From: Phoronis australis
Lineage: Eukaryota; Phoronida; Phoronidae
DNA length: 64,000 bases
Assembly (NCBI GenBank): GCA_002633005.1
Contig: NMRA01000341.1
Span: 265,474 to 329,473, forward strand
Direction: 5' to 3'
The position numbers and the translations under genes were made by a program. The notes under the pieces were generated by a model, which searched no databases, was not told where the DNA came from, and saw nothing but the letters and a program-made list of their open reading frames with translations. Below are positions 24,298-35,973 of the stretch, piece by piece; position 1 is the stretch's first letter; the number at the start of each line of letters is the position of its first letter.

Positions 24298-26591
24298 TAC
24301 TCGTCGCATATTAATTATGTTAAGATCTAAAAGTTGCGTATATCCTCAACAAAGTAACAGGCAGAAAACTTGAATTTGTTACGTCAAAAAATCATCAGTC
24401 TTCGATGATATTTCTCTGGCAAAGCTGAAAAGTGAAAGACAACGGTTTGGTTTTATTCTAAGTAGAAATACAACTCTTCAGTTATCTTAGAGGAAAATTT
24501 CAGAGATAATTACCATTCTCCCACGGAATTTTGTGAATATTGTTTCCCTGTTCACTTTCATTGTGTTTGCCCAAAGACTGCAACTGCAAAAACAACCTGC
24601 AAGAAATCCTATTGTTGGGTCGCTACGTAATTGGTGTAACCGACAAAGTGATGAGACCCTGCATCTTTGTTTCCTTGTTCACTTTCTGATTGAAAAAAAA
24701 ACACAATGACGAAGGCGTAAGATGCAGGACCGCATTAATGTGCCGACTTTGCCTCTTCACTGTTATTGCATATATAGTTAAAAACAGCCGGTAATTAAAA
24801 CTGAAATACTTTTCTAAGAAAATCGCGGTTTAACATTTTCAAATCATAGGATTCTTGGTAAGTTATTAGGTGAGTTTGTTTTTTTAGGAGAAAACTGGTC
24901 ACAGGAGGTCAACAGCGGGACACCGACTTGGCAAAATGAATCAGTCTGACTCTCAGGTGCATGTGCGTATGTACAGAGTACTTCGCTGACATATCACTGC
25001 TGCAAACTGGTAGCGATACAACTACGTGATGACGTAGGCGGACGTGTGCTGTAGTAATTTCTGGTACTATCATACAATCTTGATGGAATACACAAACTTT
25101 ACGATGAAGTGACACATTTAAAAGTTTACATTATTGTCATTTCCTCCTCTTCATCGTCTGTCGTCGTATGAAAGATTTGAGACATATTTTTGTGCTTGTG
25201 TGTCCGGGGCTATAAACCCAAAAAGCAAAGTTGGTTCTACTTTATACCCCGATTCATTTCGAGACCTGCACTTATCGCCCGCATCAACTTCAGCCAAGCT
25301 CTGGTGTTTTTTCACCTGTCAAATGGCACGTAAGCAAGTGTAGTAAGCAAGGTTTGACACGCTATGATTAACCAAGCCATAAGTAAAATACGAACAAATC
25401 TTACATCAGTTTTGCTTGCGCCGGTTTAATTTTCCTTTCCGAAAAAGTGAGTAACTTAAAATACCGCACCACCATGTCGACTTTCAGACAAAAGAGAGAC
25501 AAGAACCAACGTCGTTTTTTGGCCTAATTTGCGTTTTATGGTCTGAGTTACATGTAGAATTTACATTTTGAAAATCTTTTTCTTTAAACGAAATACCTAA
25601 TGAGAGAGTCGTGTTTACGCAGTTAGTTTTGCATGGACAGTTTTAGCCGGCAACTCTCCATGGCAGAAGCGTGTAGAGGTTTGGTGATACCTGGAACAAT
25701 GCTTTTATTGGTTGCCCCTCTCTCTACCTAACTGCACGGACCCTAGAACTAAGGGAAGCAAAAATGAAACATAAAATAGAAACTTTATTCAATTAAACTA
25801 CAAATCAGTTGCAATTTTAAAAAGTTTACTCATAGTGACTGGATGTCCCCCCGATGTAGATGCCCACGGCCGTCGCCCCGTCGCTCCGTCGCCCCGTCGC
25901 TCCCGTCCCCCCTTCTGCACGCTACTGCTTCATGGGAGCCGGATAACTAGAATCTCCAATCGATCAATGATTGTTTCGATCGATGCTTAGATCGATGTGT
26001 CGATGGGCTAAGTGATTTTCAAGGAATAACTGAACAAAAATAAATATTGGTTCCTCAACAAAATTTCCGAATATACGCCGCGGAACCCTATTGATTTTTG
26101 TTGATACTTTTAAAGTCTTTGAGGATTCATCGGCATGCCGTCATTTTAGTTTTGCGAGTAAACAAATTTTAGGCACTAACCATTCATTGGGAAACAATCG
26201 AATTACGGCAACCCCCTGACCCCCAAAGAAAGCGATTTCCCTCAGTCCTTTGGTTTCCAAAAAAGGTCGTCGGAATTTCACGATTACACTAAAATTATTA
26301 ATCACAAATAAAATCATTCGGCATTAGCGAAAACAAAGACGAAGATTTGACTTCCGAGGGTTGTTTTGGTAAAATTTGTCAGGCCCGTGTGAACCCAGTG
26401 TTCGGTTAGTATTATTCGAAAACAGTCTCCGTGCATTTTCTGAATAATAGGCACTTAGTACATCGGCATTCCAAATAGTGTACCCATTGAGAATGCGAAC
26501 AGTCGCGTGGCAATCATAATCTTTATTTGATTTCTCAATACGAGAACAGGAAAGACGTCTGCGTTTTATCGGATGGTAACATACGGGTACC
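24298..26591. other. No feature beyond short repeats
   Basis: It contains the GC-rich repeat at 25872 and a cluster of ATCGAT words at 25958-26004. Confidence 0.4.
25872..25910. repeat. Short GC-rich repeat
   Basis: Two near-identical copies of GTCGCCCCGTCGCTCC in tandem, in a C-rich patch. Confidence 0.6.
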
Positions 26592-26595
26592 TTAA

Positions 26596-27089
26596 GTTTG
26601 TGTGGACTCTAGATATACGTACAAACTTGTCTGACTTCGGAACGTCACATGACAGAAACAGCTGATGAGATTCATATGAAGACTTTCACATATTTCATGC
26701 ACTGTTCTCTAAATACGTTGAAAGAATTTGCTTTTTTAAACGTTTTACTTTTGCATGAGGGTTATCAAAGTAAGACTTTTATGGTTCTCGTCAAAATGAA
26801 AGCTCGAATGTTTCATAAAAGGAACAAGGAATGATAATTCAGAAAACTTTAACGCAGTTTTTGAGATTTCATCTTGAGAATGCATACAAAACAAAATCTG
26901 GTCATGTTAGCAATGCCGGGTTTTGAAATCAATGAGCCTATCATTTTTGCTAAATTTTAATAAAGAGACACAGTTACGTAACCAAATTAAGAGCAATAAA
27001 AAGTAAAAAAGAAAAGAAAAGCTCTATAGGCGTTTTTTCTTTCAAAACTTCTGAAACATATAACTTTACTGGATCAAAGTCCATAGTTT
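26596..27089 (+). mobile_element. TTAA-associated element, copy 2
   Basis: It starts after TTAA at 26592, shares GTGTGGACTCTAG with copy 1 near the left end, then blocks such as TTTTTGAGATTTCATCTTGA and TTTTGCTAAATTTTA. It probably ends near the GTCCATAGTTTT at about 27089. Confidence 0.45.
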
Positions 27090-29279
27090 TGCAGACGTAT
27101 GGCTAAATACAGACTTGTCAATTAGGCCCTAGTAAACTTTAAGAGGCAATAAACTTGAGCCTTCTGCCAACGAATAACTTTTGCTTTAGGTCAATTACTG
27201 TTATAAATTTTATGTCACCCTTTTCCTTATTTAGATTAGAAATGATTTCGTGGTTTGGAAGAACCGACGGTTGGTTAGTTTCAGCCGTCAAACCAGTATA
27301 GCTGTCAAGGAAATTCCAAGCGTTTATTGCAGCCAATTTCAATTGAAGAAAAGAACAAGATCACGGTTGTGTTTTGGATGTGCAAGTACACCAATGAAGA
27401 AGATCGTTTTTGACACAAAATGGCGTATAGCGGTCCTAACGAACATTTTACGCCATGGTGATGAAATACAAGATGTCGCTGAGTAGATGGACATGGTGTT
27501 GTTTTCGTGACTACGAAGGAACAACAATATTAAAAATTGTTGTTTTCTAGTGAAAGTGGTCAAACGAAATTTTAAAACGACAGAGATATACAAGATATCT
27601 TTAAAATGCTACAGACAGTCTTGTGAGTGCTTCTATGCTGACGTCATTTAGACGAGTTAACGAATCACAGCTACTCTCAAACGTAAGGATGAGGGTCATT
27701 TCCGGTGGGAGAAATTTCACCTCGAACAGTGCTGATGTAACAAAACGGCCGATATTCTCCATTTTGTGAGCAGGCCAAGTGGAAGTGGAATTATCCTCCA
27801 AAACGTTCTCTTCGCCATCTTGTTTGACGACTTTACTACGTCGACAAAAAATGAAAATTGTGAACTTTAACAGTTTATTTCAGTTGATAATTACGCGAAT
27901 AGCCTCCTGTGTTTAGATTGAGTCAATCATAATAAGCAAAACATATGTGCTGACGATAGTCATCCACGTATCAAAATAGTTCGTCAACCACTTGAATGAT
28001 GATACCAAGCCATTGAAAGACTGTCAAACCGAACCTCATATGAATTCCACAATAATACAGTCTGTCAGTTTTAAAATAGTACAATTGGACATGTTCATCC
28101 GGTAGAAAGAAATAACCGTGAATATATTTTGGTACACAAATGGCGTCCGGGGAAATGACTCACACTCGTGCGAACGTGAAAAAATGAAATATACATTTTG
28201 TGCATGTTGGGCAACACGTTTAACTTGTTCGAGACTATTAGTCCCGTGAATGCTTGGCTGTTGCAATAGCACGTGAGTCAGCATAGTACATTTAGCAATA
28301 TCGAAACAAATGCGTGAGAACTGGAGGCCGTAAAGTGAATTATTGGTTGTGTAGAAATACATATCCAAGTACGTCCATACTTTATTAACTGCAATGCTCA
28401 AGGTGTTGACGTTTTCTGCAAGCCACGCCCAACGCATCCGGAAAATGACACGCAGCTTTGATTTCACCGTGATAACCTGAGCATTTTGGTAACGACAAAA
28501 ACTGATTGCAAAACATAGTCATGACTCCTAAAGACCATTGGCCTACGAAAGAAAAGTTTTGCAATTAAAGTCCCGTGGGCTTTCACTTATAGTAACTTCT
28601 GTTTTTAGAAATCTGAGGTGTATTCGTGTACCTGTATACGTACTGTAAATTTTAGGTGTGGAGTCTTCGATATTTAAGGTATGAAGCCGATAAAGTATTT
28701 TCCAAACGGGTAGGCAAGAGTGGGCTATGCATGCGCACTTCAAATTTCATTTACCTTCCAAAAATAATTCAAGCAAGTTCATTTCTTACAGAGTCAGTAT
28801 TCAGACAAAATCAGGTTTTGAAAAAAGTGCAAACATCAAAAAGATGATATTGCGCAGTAAAACAGAAAAAAATGGAGATTGTGGTTTTGTAATGCTGTCA
28901 AGTTATTTTTAAATACCGTTTTATTATCAGCTCCTGGGTGAGAATATTGATTAAAAATGTCTGCTGGCTTGTACGCGATGATTATGACCTCATTTACATT
29001 GACATTTGAAGAAGCTCTACGTTTCGTCTGACACGTTCTCCCCGGAACTTAGTATGTATGGGCCATAAAGGTGGGCAAGGTTTCCACATCTAATTAGTAC
29101 TTGACGCAGTTTGAGAAGAAAAATGCAAACAAAACGATAAAGGATACGCTACTTTTTCTAAGTATCGTGTGTATCATTTCCGGTGTATAAGGATAGGTTT
29201 GGTTTTTCACGACTCTTCAAATACGTGTTTGTGTATAACTTTTATATTGAACAGGATGAATTTCATGTCCTGTGACAAT
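27090..29279. other. No feature recognised
   Basis: It contains a 143-residue minus frame (28036-28467) without recognisable domain or splice support. Confidence 0.4.
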
Positions 29280-29585
29280 GTCATCGTAATGACGTTGGCG
29301 ATAATGATGATAATGGCTATAATGATGGTGATGATGATGACGGTAACTTTGATACCAATACTAATGCTGATACAAATAATGATAATAACAACACTAATAA
29401 CAATAATAGTAATGATAAGTGGTATTGATAATAATCATACTACTACTACTAATGATAATAATAATGATAATGACAGTGAAGATGACGACGACTATGTCGA
29501 TGACAATGATAATAATAATTATAGCAATGATGATGACGATGATGATAATAATATTGGTAGTAATAACAATAGTAATAATGACGTG
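29280..29585. repeat. GAT/AAT-rich low-complexity tract
   Basis: About 300 bases of interrupted GAT, AAT and ACT triplets. They produce long Asp/Asn-rich or Ile-rich frames on both strands, which are not evidence of a gene. Confidence 0.9.
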
Positions 29586-30304
29586 TTGTATTGTGGTGTA
29601 TTGCCATGCTGATGATAATTTTGCCAGTTCATTGCTGACGGTGATGCAATACATTTCGGGTGGTATAGGTGGCTGGGAAGATGCTGATTGCAGAAAACAA
29701 GTAGCCGTGCAGTGCTCTACATAACATACCGTTGGTTGACCTAAAGCTGGACTAGTAATAACCAGTGTGTGACGCTGAACCATTTACTTTGATGTTCTTT
29801 TGCTTCCCTGTACAAACAGGACTATGAAACGAAAAACATAAAACAGTAAGAAAACATTATCTATATCTAAGAATGTAAGGAATTGCTGCTTAGCTGTAAA
29901 CAATCATCCAGTCAAAAATCAAAATTTACATACGCCTGACTCAGTATTACATGTTTCGACAGACAAGGCAAGTTATTCAGAAGAGCCACTAGTCGTCCAG
30001 TCCTAAGTTCTAAGTGTTTATGGCAGTGGATTAAGAGAGCTTATCGTTGGGATATTTTCGAGATGACTGTTGTGAAACTATTTAGCGAAAATGCGCAGAA
30101 AATAGACCGACATGCAAAATATAACTTTTGTGTTGGCGTTTAAGCTCCTTAGACGCGATTTAAAACACTCCCCGGTGCATTGAGCTATATATTATATTTA
30201 GATGTCATTATACACTCTCTTCGCTGTTTGATAAAGCAATCTTTAGATTTAGAAAAACACTATTTAGTGTTCAAACGTAAACGTGGCAAATCCACTAAAC
30301 TTAT

Positions 30305-30469
30305 ACAAAAGACATCAGATGTCAAATTACTTATGCTACAGACCATTCGTGGTTATATAACAAAAGACATCAGATGTCAAATTACTTATGCTACAGACCA
30401 TTCATGGTTATATAACAAAAGACATCAGATGTCAAATTACTTATGCTACAGACCATTCATGGTTTTATA
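30305..30469. repeat. 55-bp tandem repeat, three copies
   Basis: Three nearly identical 55-bp units starting ACAAAAGACATCAGATGTC (30305, 30360 and 30415). Each contains the short palindrome GACATCAGATGTC. Confidence 0.9.
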
Positions 30470-31296
30470 ACACAGCTCATCACGGTCGGTTTTGAGAAAA
30501 GTTGACGAAATTTCGATCAATCAAAAGATAAAGATTTCATCATCAAAGCGACATCAAACTAAACCCATTTGTTTGCATAATGAAGTATTCACTTGAGTTC
30601 AGTTATGTTTTTTTCAATAAAAACACACATGAGATAATAGAAAGGTGTACAGGTGTGTACAATTGACAGGACATTGCGTTAACAGACTTACTGGAGTAAG
30701 TTAAAGCGATATCTCATTTATTAGACTAAACACTGGAAACGGAAATCCTTATCCACCCTGAAAAGTTCATAATCAAAGAGAAATAAAATCTGCTCAACTG
30801 GACTAGGCACTTACTAAGATACTTGGAAAAACAATGTAAGTCTCGCTCACGACCTCGGTACATTTCATAAATCACTATAATTTATATCCGTGGGTTATAT
30901 TTATTTAACACTTTCTTAGAGGCCCGCTGGTGTGCTTGACTCGTACCGGGACCAGTGCAGATGCACCGGCGAAAACTGTTGAAGTCATTAACGTCTCAGG
31001 ACGACTGTTAGATGCAGTGAAGGCTTATTAGCACTCAAACAGGTGCCTCGTTATTAATGATTTGTTGTGGTAATATTTATTATTTTGTTATTACAGATGG
31101 TATAAATCACACGAGTTCTCTGTGAATTTGTCGTGAGTCAGTTTCATTTGTTACTCTTGATGACAGCGCTACGGATAACAAATTGACGGGCCTGGGTCAA
31201 AGGTCAGTTTGGAAGTGTAGGAGGAGGCACTGACTTCCGGGTAACCCGGAGTTTAGATAAGCGAAGGCATTAATATGTTGACATAACAGCACGTGA
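30470..31296. other. No feature recognised
   Basis: No supported frame or repeat. Confidence 0.45.
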
Positions 31297-32108
31297 CCTC
31301 AGATCCAATTTCAAGTGTCAAATTCGGAACACGGCGCAATCGTAACGGAAGTATGGCTAAGTATAGGCTCTCCCGCGATATCTCAGGCGAGCGGCAGTGG
31401 CGCTGGGCACTACGACTCTGTTTCCTTCGTCTGCTCCATTGTGCAATGAAGAAAATTACTTCATTTTTTAAAGAAAATAGAATCTTTGTGATGATGAAAA
31501 AACAGAAGCTGCTGGTAAGATGTCAATTTTAATCGAAGCCTCAGTGAATCACTTAGAAACTCATAATGCTCTCTTTGTCAAACCTTAACTTAAGACGATT
31601 TCCAAAGCAATCGCGTCATTATCGCCAACACTAAAAACGGAATTGGTCTTTTGGGCAATTGAAGACTGTTTTAAATACAACAAATTTTTTACGAACTGAT
31701 TGCACAAAATATAAAACATGTAATAAGCATTACAAAAAGAAGGTTTCGCGCGCAAACGCTGTGGACCATGAACAAGTAGGTCTCTTAGAATCAAAATAGG
31801 AGTTAAATCGTGGTGGTGCATCGGTAAAGCACGCGCGCGCTATCCGACAGGTCGTGAGTTCGAGTCTGTGGTAAATGCAGTTTTTCAAGTTTGACACTTT
31901 CTCCGTTTTTTTTTGCTTTTTACTCTTGGAGAATACTTCGGAAATTAAGGAAAATGCTTGATTTTTAGAGGAAAAAACACAAAAATTTCCTGAGCGAGAG
32001 GGGGATTTGCCCCCCATTCGGTGCTATGCGCACCTACAATCTGCTTTGAGCAAATGTTTACAGACAAAATGTTGGGGTCCCCCTTGTGATATCCTAGATT
32101 CGCCACTG
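31297..32108 (-). mobile_element. hAT-like non-autonomous element, copy 2 (one end truncated)
   Basis: Inverted relative to copy 1. The CAGTGGCG-type end is at 32108 (as CGCCACTG). The opposite, G-rich terminus is missing, so similarity begins abruptly at about 31297. The internal tRNA-like block is retained. Confidence 0.65.
31806..31873 (+). ncRNA. tRNA-derived pol III promoter block in hAT-like copy 2
   Basis: An A-box-like TGGTGCATCGG is followed by GTCGTGAGTTCGAGTC, which contains a B-box core GTTCGAGTC. Same block as in copies 1, 3 and 4. Confidence 0.5.
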
Positions 32109-33528
32109 ACCTAATATGAGCTTCCCCCGTCGTCATGTTTCACATTTATTTTCGCCGCTATGATCGCCAGGAGCGTCTGTCGTTCCAGTCGCAACCTTCC
32201 CTTGTGTTAGCTATGGACTGTGATTGCTTATCGTTTTTTTAGCAAATTACATGTTGATATGTTAATGGAGGTTGTCGAAAACTGATGTAACAATATGAAT
32301 AATGGCATTTGAATCTTAGACAGTACTTTACATCTGAGTACATTTCCTTGTAGAAAGCCGGCACGATCACACCCACCTTTTTGGAGACATAACACGATTA
32401 AAAGAGACCCGGTATGGGTCATATCCTTTGTCGGGATCTTCCATGAATGTCACCGGCCAGTCGCAGTTAAATCATAGGGTATGAATTATAAACCCTTTAA
32501 AACGCTTATTTATTGCGTTAAAACTGAAAAAAAGTATTTTAACGCTGTCAAACATTACTTATTTAAGACTCGCAAAAAGTGATCTCTTGTAGACTTTCTG
32601 ACCCGTCGTATGCGAATCTGCCTGTCATCAACCCCGGAAATCTGGCGACACGTCAGACATACACTCAGGTAACATAAACAATTCATATATTTCTCAGTAT
32701 TCTACTGATGTGCGTTCCGTAACAGTCATCTGTTAATGCGAGATTCGTGCAGCCGATAGATCTTTCTTTTCCCTGAAAAAAATATAAAAACAGAAAAAAA
32801 CATCCGGCTGGGTACAACCAGAGTTTGCTGAGTATGTTTTTCTGTTGTGCACTCAACGTTTTGATATCATGAGACGGAAGGAACACGTCGTTAGATAATG
32901 CAAATTCCAATTAGCAACCTCTTTTTACAAGATTAAGTAAATTCAAGAAAGATTAAAACTTTTATGTCTCGTCAGCTTTTACCGCCAATTCCGTGCACAC
33001 GCTTAAAGTGAATACTTCAATTCAATAGTAAAGTAGTCTTTAAGAAAACATTACATATGGCATAAAATACGTGTGAAAGCTTCAGAAAGCTTTCATTAAT
33101 CAAGCGAACAAGTTTTCAACAAACAACATTCACATCAGTTCCACTCGGTGATGTTTGAGAAACCAACAACAAACAATTACAGCCCATAGCAACAGTGCCA
33201 TGGGAAGCTGGTAACGGGAACGACCCACGTTACTAGCGAACCTAGCGTCAAAACAAATACGCAATTACCGCCTTGCCACCCTACCTCGCGTGGTCACCAT
33301 TGATTTTCGAGCCAAATCTAGGTTCAAAATTTTTTAGCTAGCGCCCCTCCGGTCGTCACGATTTTCGGACCACTCCAGCCGCCGGACGCTTCGCTTTCAC
33401 CTCCTGCATGATCACCAGAATTTTCGAGCCACAGCCCACCGTCATCCACTCGCTTTGATGGCACCCGTCCACCGGCATAAGTGCCCGCTGCGGTTTTCAA
33501 TCGGCCCATGCTTTAAAGTGTCCCTGTT
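32109..33528. other. No feature recognised
   Basis: A GC-richer patch lies at 33330-33510, directly before hAT-like copy 3. No gene is supported. Confidence 0.4.
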
Positions 33529-33769
33529 CAGTGGCGGATCTAGAATATCACAAGGGGGGGGGCCCAACATTTTGTCCGGCTGTAAACATTTGCGCAAACT
33601 GAACCACGATTGTAGATGCGCATAGCACCAAATGGGGGGGGGGGGTCCCGCCCAAGAAATTTTTCTGTTTTGACCTCTAAAAATCAATTATTTTCCTTGA
33701 TTTCTGAAGTATTAACCAAGAAAAAAGGCAAAAAAAAAATACGGAGAACGCGTCAAACAGGACAAACTG

Positions 33770-33843
33770 CAAGAACCAAATACTCGAACTCACGACCTTG
33801 CGCATAGAGCGCGCGTGCGTTACCACTACACCACCACGATTTA
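33770..33843 (-). ncRNA. tRNA-derived pol III promoter block in hAT-like copy 3
   Basis: The minus strand has TGGTGTAGTGG (A box) and GTTCGAGTA (B-box core with one change). Confidence 0.48.
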
Positions 33844-34219
33844 GCTACTAATCACTTGCTAAGAGACGTACTTGTTTAAGGTCCACAGCGTTTGCGCGCG
33901 AATCCTACTTCTTTTTATAATGCTTATTACACGTTTTGTGCCATCGATTCTTAACAAATTTGTCGTATTCAAAATAGTCTTAAAATGCCCAAAAGACCAA
34001 ATCCGTTATTCGTGTTGGCAATAATGACCGGGGATTGCTTTGGAAATCGTCTTAACATAAGGTTTGACAAAGAGAGTATTGCGAGTTTCTGAGTGATTCA
34101 CTAAGGCTTCTATTAAAATTCCCATCTTACCAGCAGCTTCTGTTTTTTCATCGTCACTCAGGTTCCATTTTCTTTAAAAAATGAAGTAAATTTTCTTCAT
34201 TGCACAGTGGAGCAGACGA

Positions 34220-34614
34220 NNNNNNNNNNNNNNNNNNNNNNNNNNNNNNNNNNNNNNNNNNNNNNNNNNNNNNNNNNNNNNNNNNNNNNNNNNNNNNNNN
34301 NNNNNNNNNNNNNNNNNNNNNNNNNNNNNNNNNNNNNNNNNNNNNNNNNNNNNNNNNNNNNNNNNNNNNNNNNNNNNNNNNNNNNNNNNNNNNNNNNNNN
34401 NNNNNNNNNNNNNNNNNNNNNNNNNNNNNNNNNNNNNNNNNNNNNNNNNNNNNNNNNNNNNNNNNNNNNNNNNNNNNNNNNNNNNNNNNNNNNNNNNNNN
34501 NNNNNNNNNNNNNNNNNNNNNNNNNNNNNNNNNNNNNNNNNNNNNNNNNNNNNNNNNNNNNNNNNNNNNNNNNNNNNNNNNNNNNNNNNNNNNNNNNNNN
34601 NNNNNNNNNNNNNN
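34220..34614. other. Assembly gap (N run)
   Basis: The gap lies inside hAT-like copy 3, just before a G/C homopolymer-rich end. A collapse of repeat copies here is possible. Confidence 0.99.
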
Positions 34615-35210
34615 GGGGGGGGGGCCCGGGCCCCCTGGGCCCCCCCCCTAAATCCGCCTATGCTCTTATGCAACGCCATCTTTTCGGGGAACCATAGTTT
34701 TGATTCATGTTTTGGGATGGAACTCTTGATTTAGTTTTGAATACAGCGAGTAAGCGTTCGTAATTACAACCGATAAAACTTAGGACCGATTCACAGTCAT
34801 TGATTGCTTCAATGGGAAATTACACCGCCATTAACTGAGAATATTCCTCACCAGGTGGCGATATGGTCTCGTCCACGAGTTGACTCACCTAGACGTGCCA
34901 AACCACACGTCGTGAAAATCGAAGGACATTTCGTGAGTCCAAACAAAAATACTTCGACAAAGAGATAATTCACGAGGAAGGGAAGCAGCCTAAATGAAAT
35001 CCAATCATCAAAGGAAGAATGGTCACATGACATTACTTTGGTTGCCCTATATTACAAAATTATGTCATTTTTTATGTTTTTTATCTGAAAATACCGCATG
35101 TGGAGACAATCTAAACGGATCTATGTAAGATATTAGACGCCAGGCTTGGCTTACGAACTAAATGTCGTGTTTGAAGTTTTGCGATTTCGGCTTAATCTAA
35201 TTAGCGCTGC

Positions 35211-35268
35211 GTGGGTCTTAAATGTACATATAATGTTTTTAAACATTATATGTACATTTAAGACCCAC
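35211..35268. repeat. Perfect 58-bp palindrome
   Basis: Two 28-base arms (left starts GTGGGTCTTAAATGTACATA) are exact reverse complements around the spacer TT. There is no mismatch, unlike every other inverted repeat in the window. Confidence 0.95.
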
Positions 35269-35784
35269 AAAAGTTCTCTTGACCCCACTTTGGTTCTGTG
35301 TTGCAATCGCATTTTTGACTGAAGAGTTTTCGATGAAAAACTAATACTGGAATATATGCATTTGTCGAGATCCCACTTAATAGCTCGTATTTTGCTCTTT
35401 ATTGATTCTGTACTGCGTTCATATGGTGCCCATCAAAAGGCAATGAGATCGAAAGTCTGATCCGTCATCTGAAAAAATTGCTTGTGAACGTTCGCCAAGC
35501 GCCTTACCTTCTTTCTCGTCTCCGCCTCCACCGGCAGATGGCGGAATTACCTTCTTACCGCGAGACCCTGATGGCTATCGAGCATGAGCCACTTCTGAAA
35601 TAATGAACGGTGCTGGCTCGGCCTTATTTTAAGCCTGTTTTTAGCCCTGTTTGGTTGACCAAAAACGCATTTCGAGTTCGTAACCGAAGAGCGAAAATCA
35701 ACAGCAGATCTACGACGTATGCACGCGAAACGGCCTTGGAAGAGAAAATTAATAAAATTGTTAAAATTAAGTTATTGGACAGAA

Positions 35785-35905
35785 AAGTAATTTTCTGAAA
35801 TCAACCCCAGCACGGTTTCCAACAGAAAACATTTGCAGTAAAGTCAACGACCTTGAATTCAGTGAATGTCTGGCAGATATGGGCGAGAATTGGTGATTTG
35901 TAATT
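35785..35905 (+). repeat. Dispersed repeat pair, copy 2
   Basis: Partner of 21353-21515 in the same orientation, about 40 bases shorter. Confidence 0.35.
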
Positions 35906-35973
35906 AAAACAAAAAATACAATGGATGTCATTGTTTTATAACTCTGGTCAAAGCTAATAACTTATGTTAACTA

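Larger units (their letters stand above)
33529..34662 (+). mobile_element. hAT-like non-autonomous element, copy 3 (contains gap)
   Basis: Same orientation as copy 1, with ends CAGTGGCGGATCTAG and CCTAAATCCGCCTATG. An N run (34220-34614) replaces the middle of the right half. Homology to copy 1 is clear up to the gap. Confidence 0.65.

Noticed and set aside
28036-28467. 143-residue minus frame
   Set aside because: No recognisable motif; length is within chance for AT-rich sequence of this size.
29169-29783. Asp/Asn-rich and Ile-rich frames
   Set aside because: Products of GAT/AAT triplet repeats on either strand.
34197-34734. Frames of 160-175 residues
   Set aside because: Almost entirely N bases inside hAT-like copy 3.
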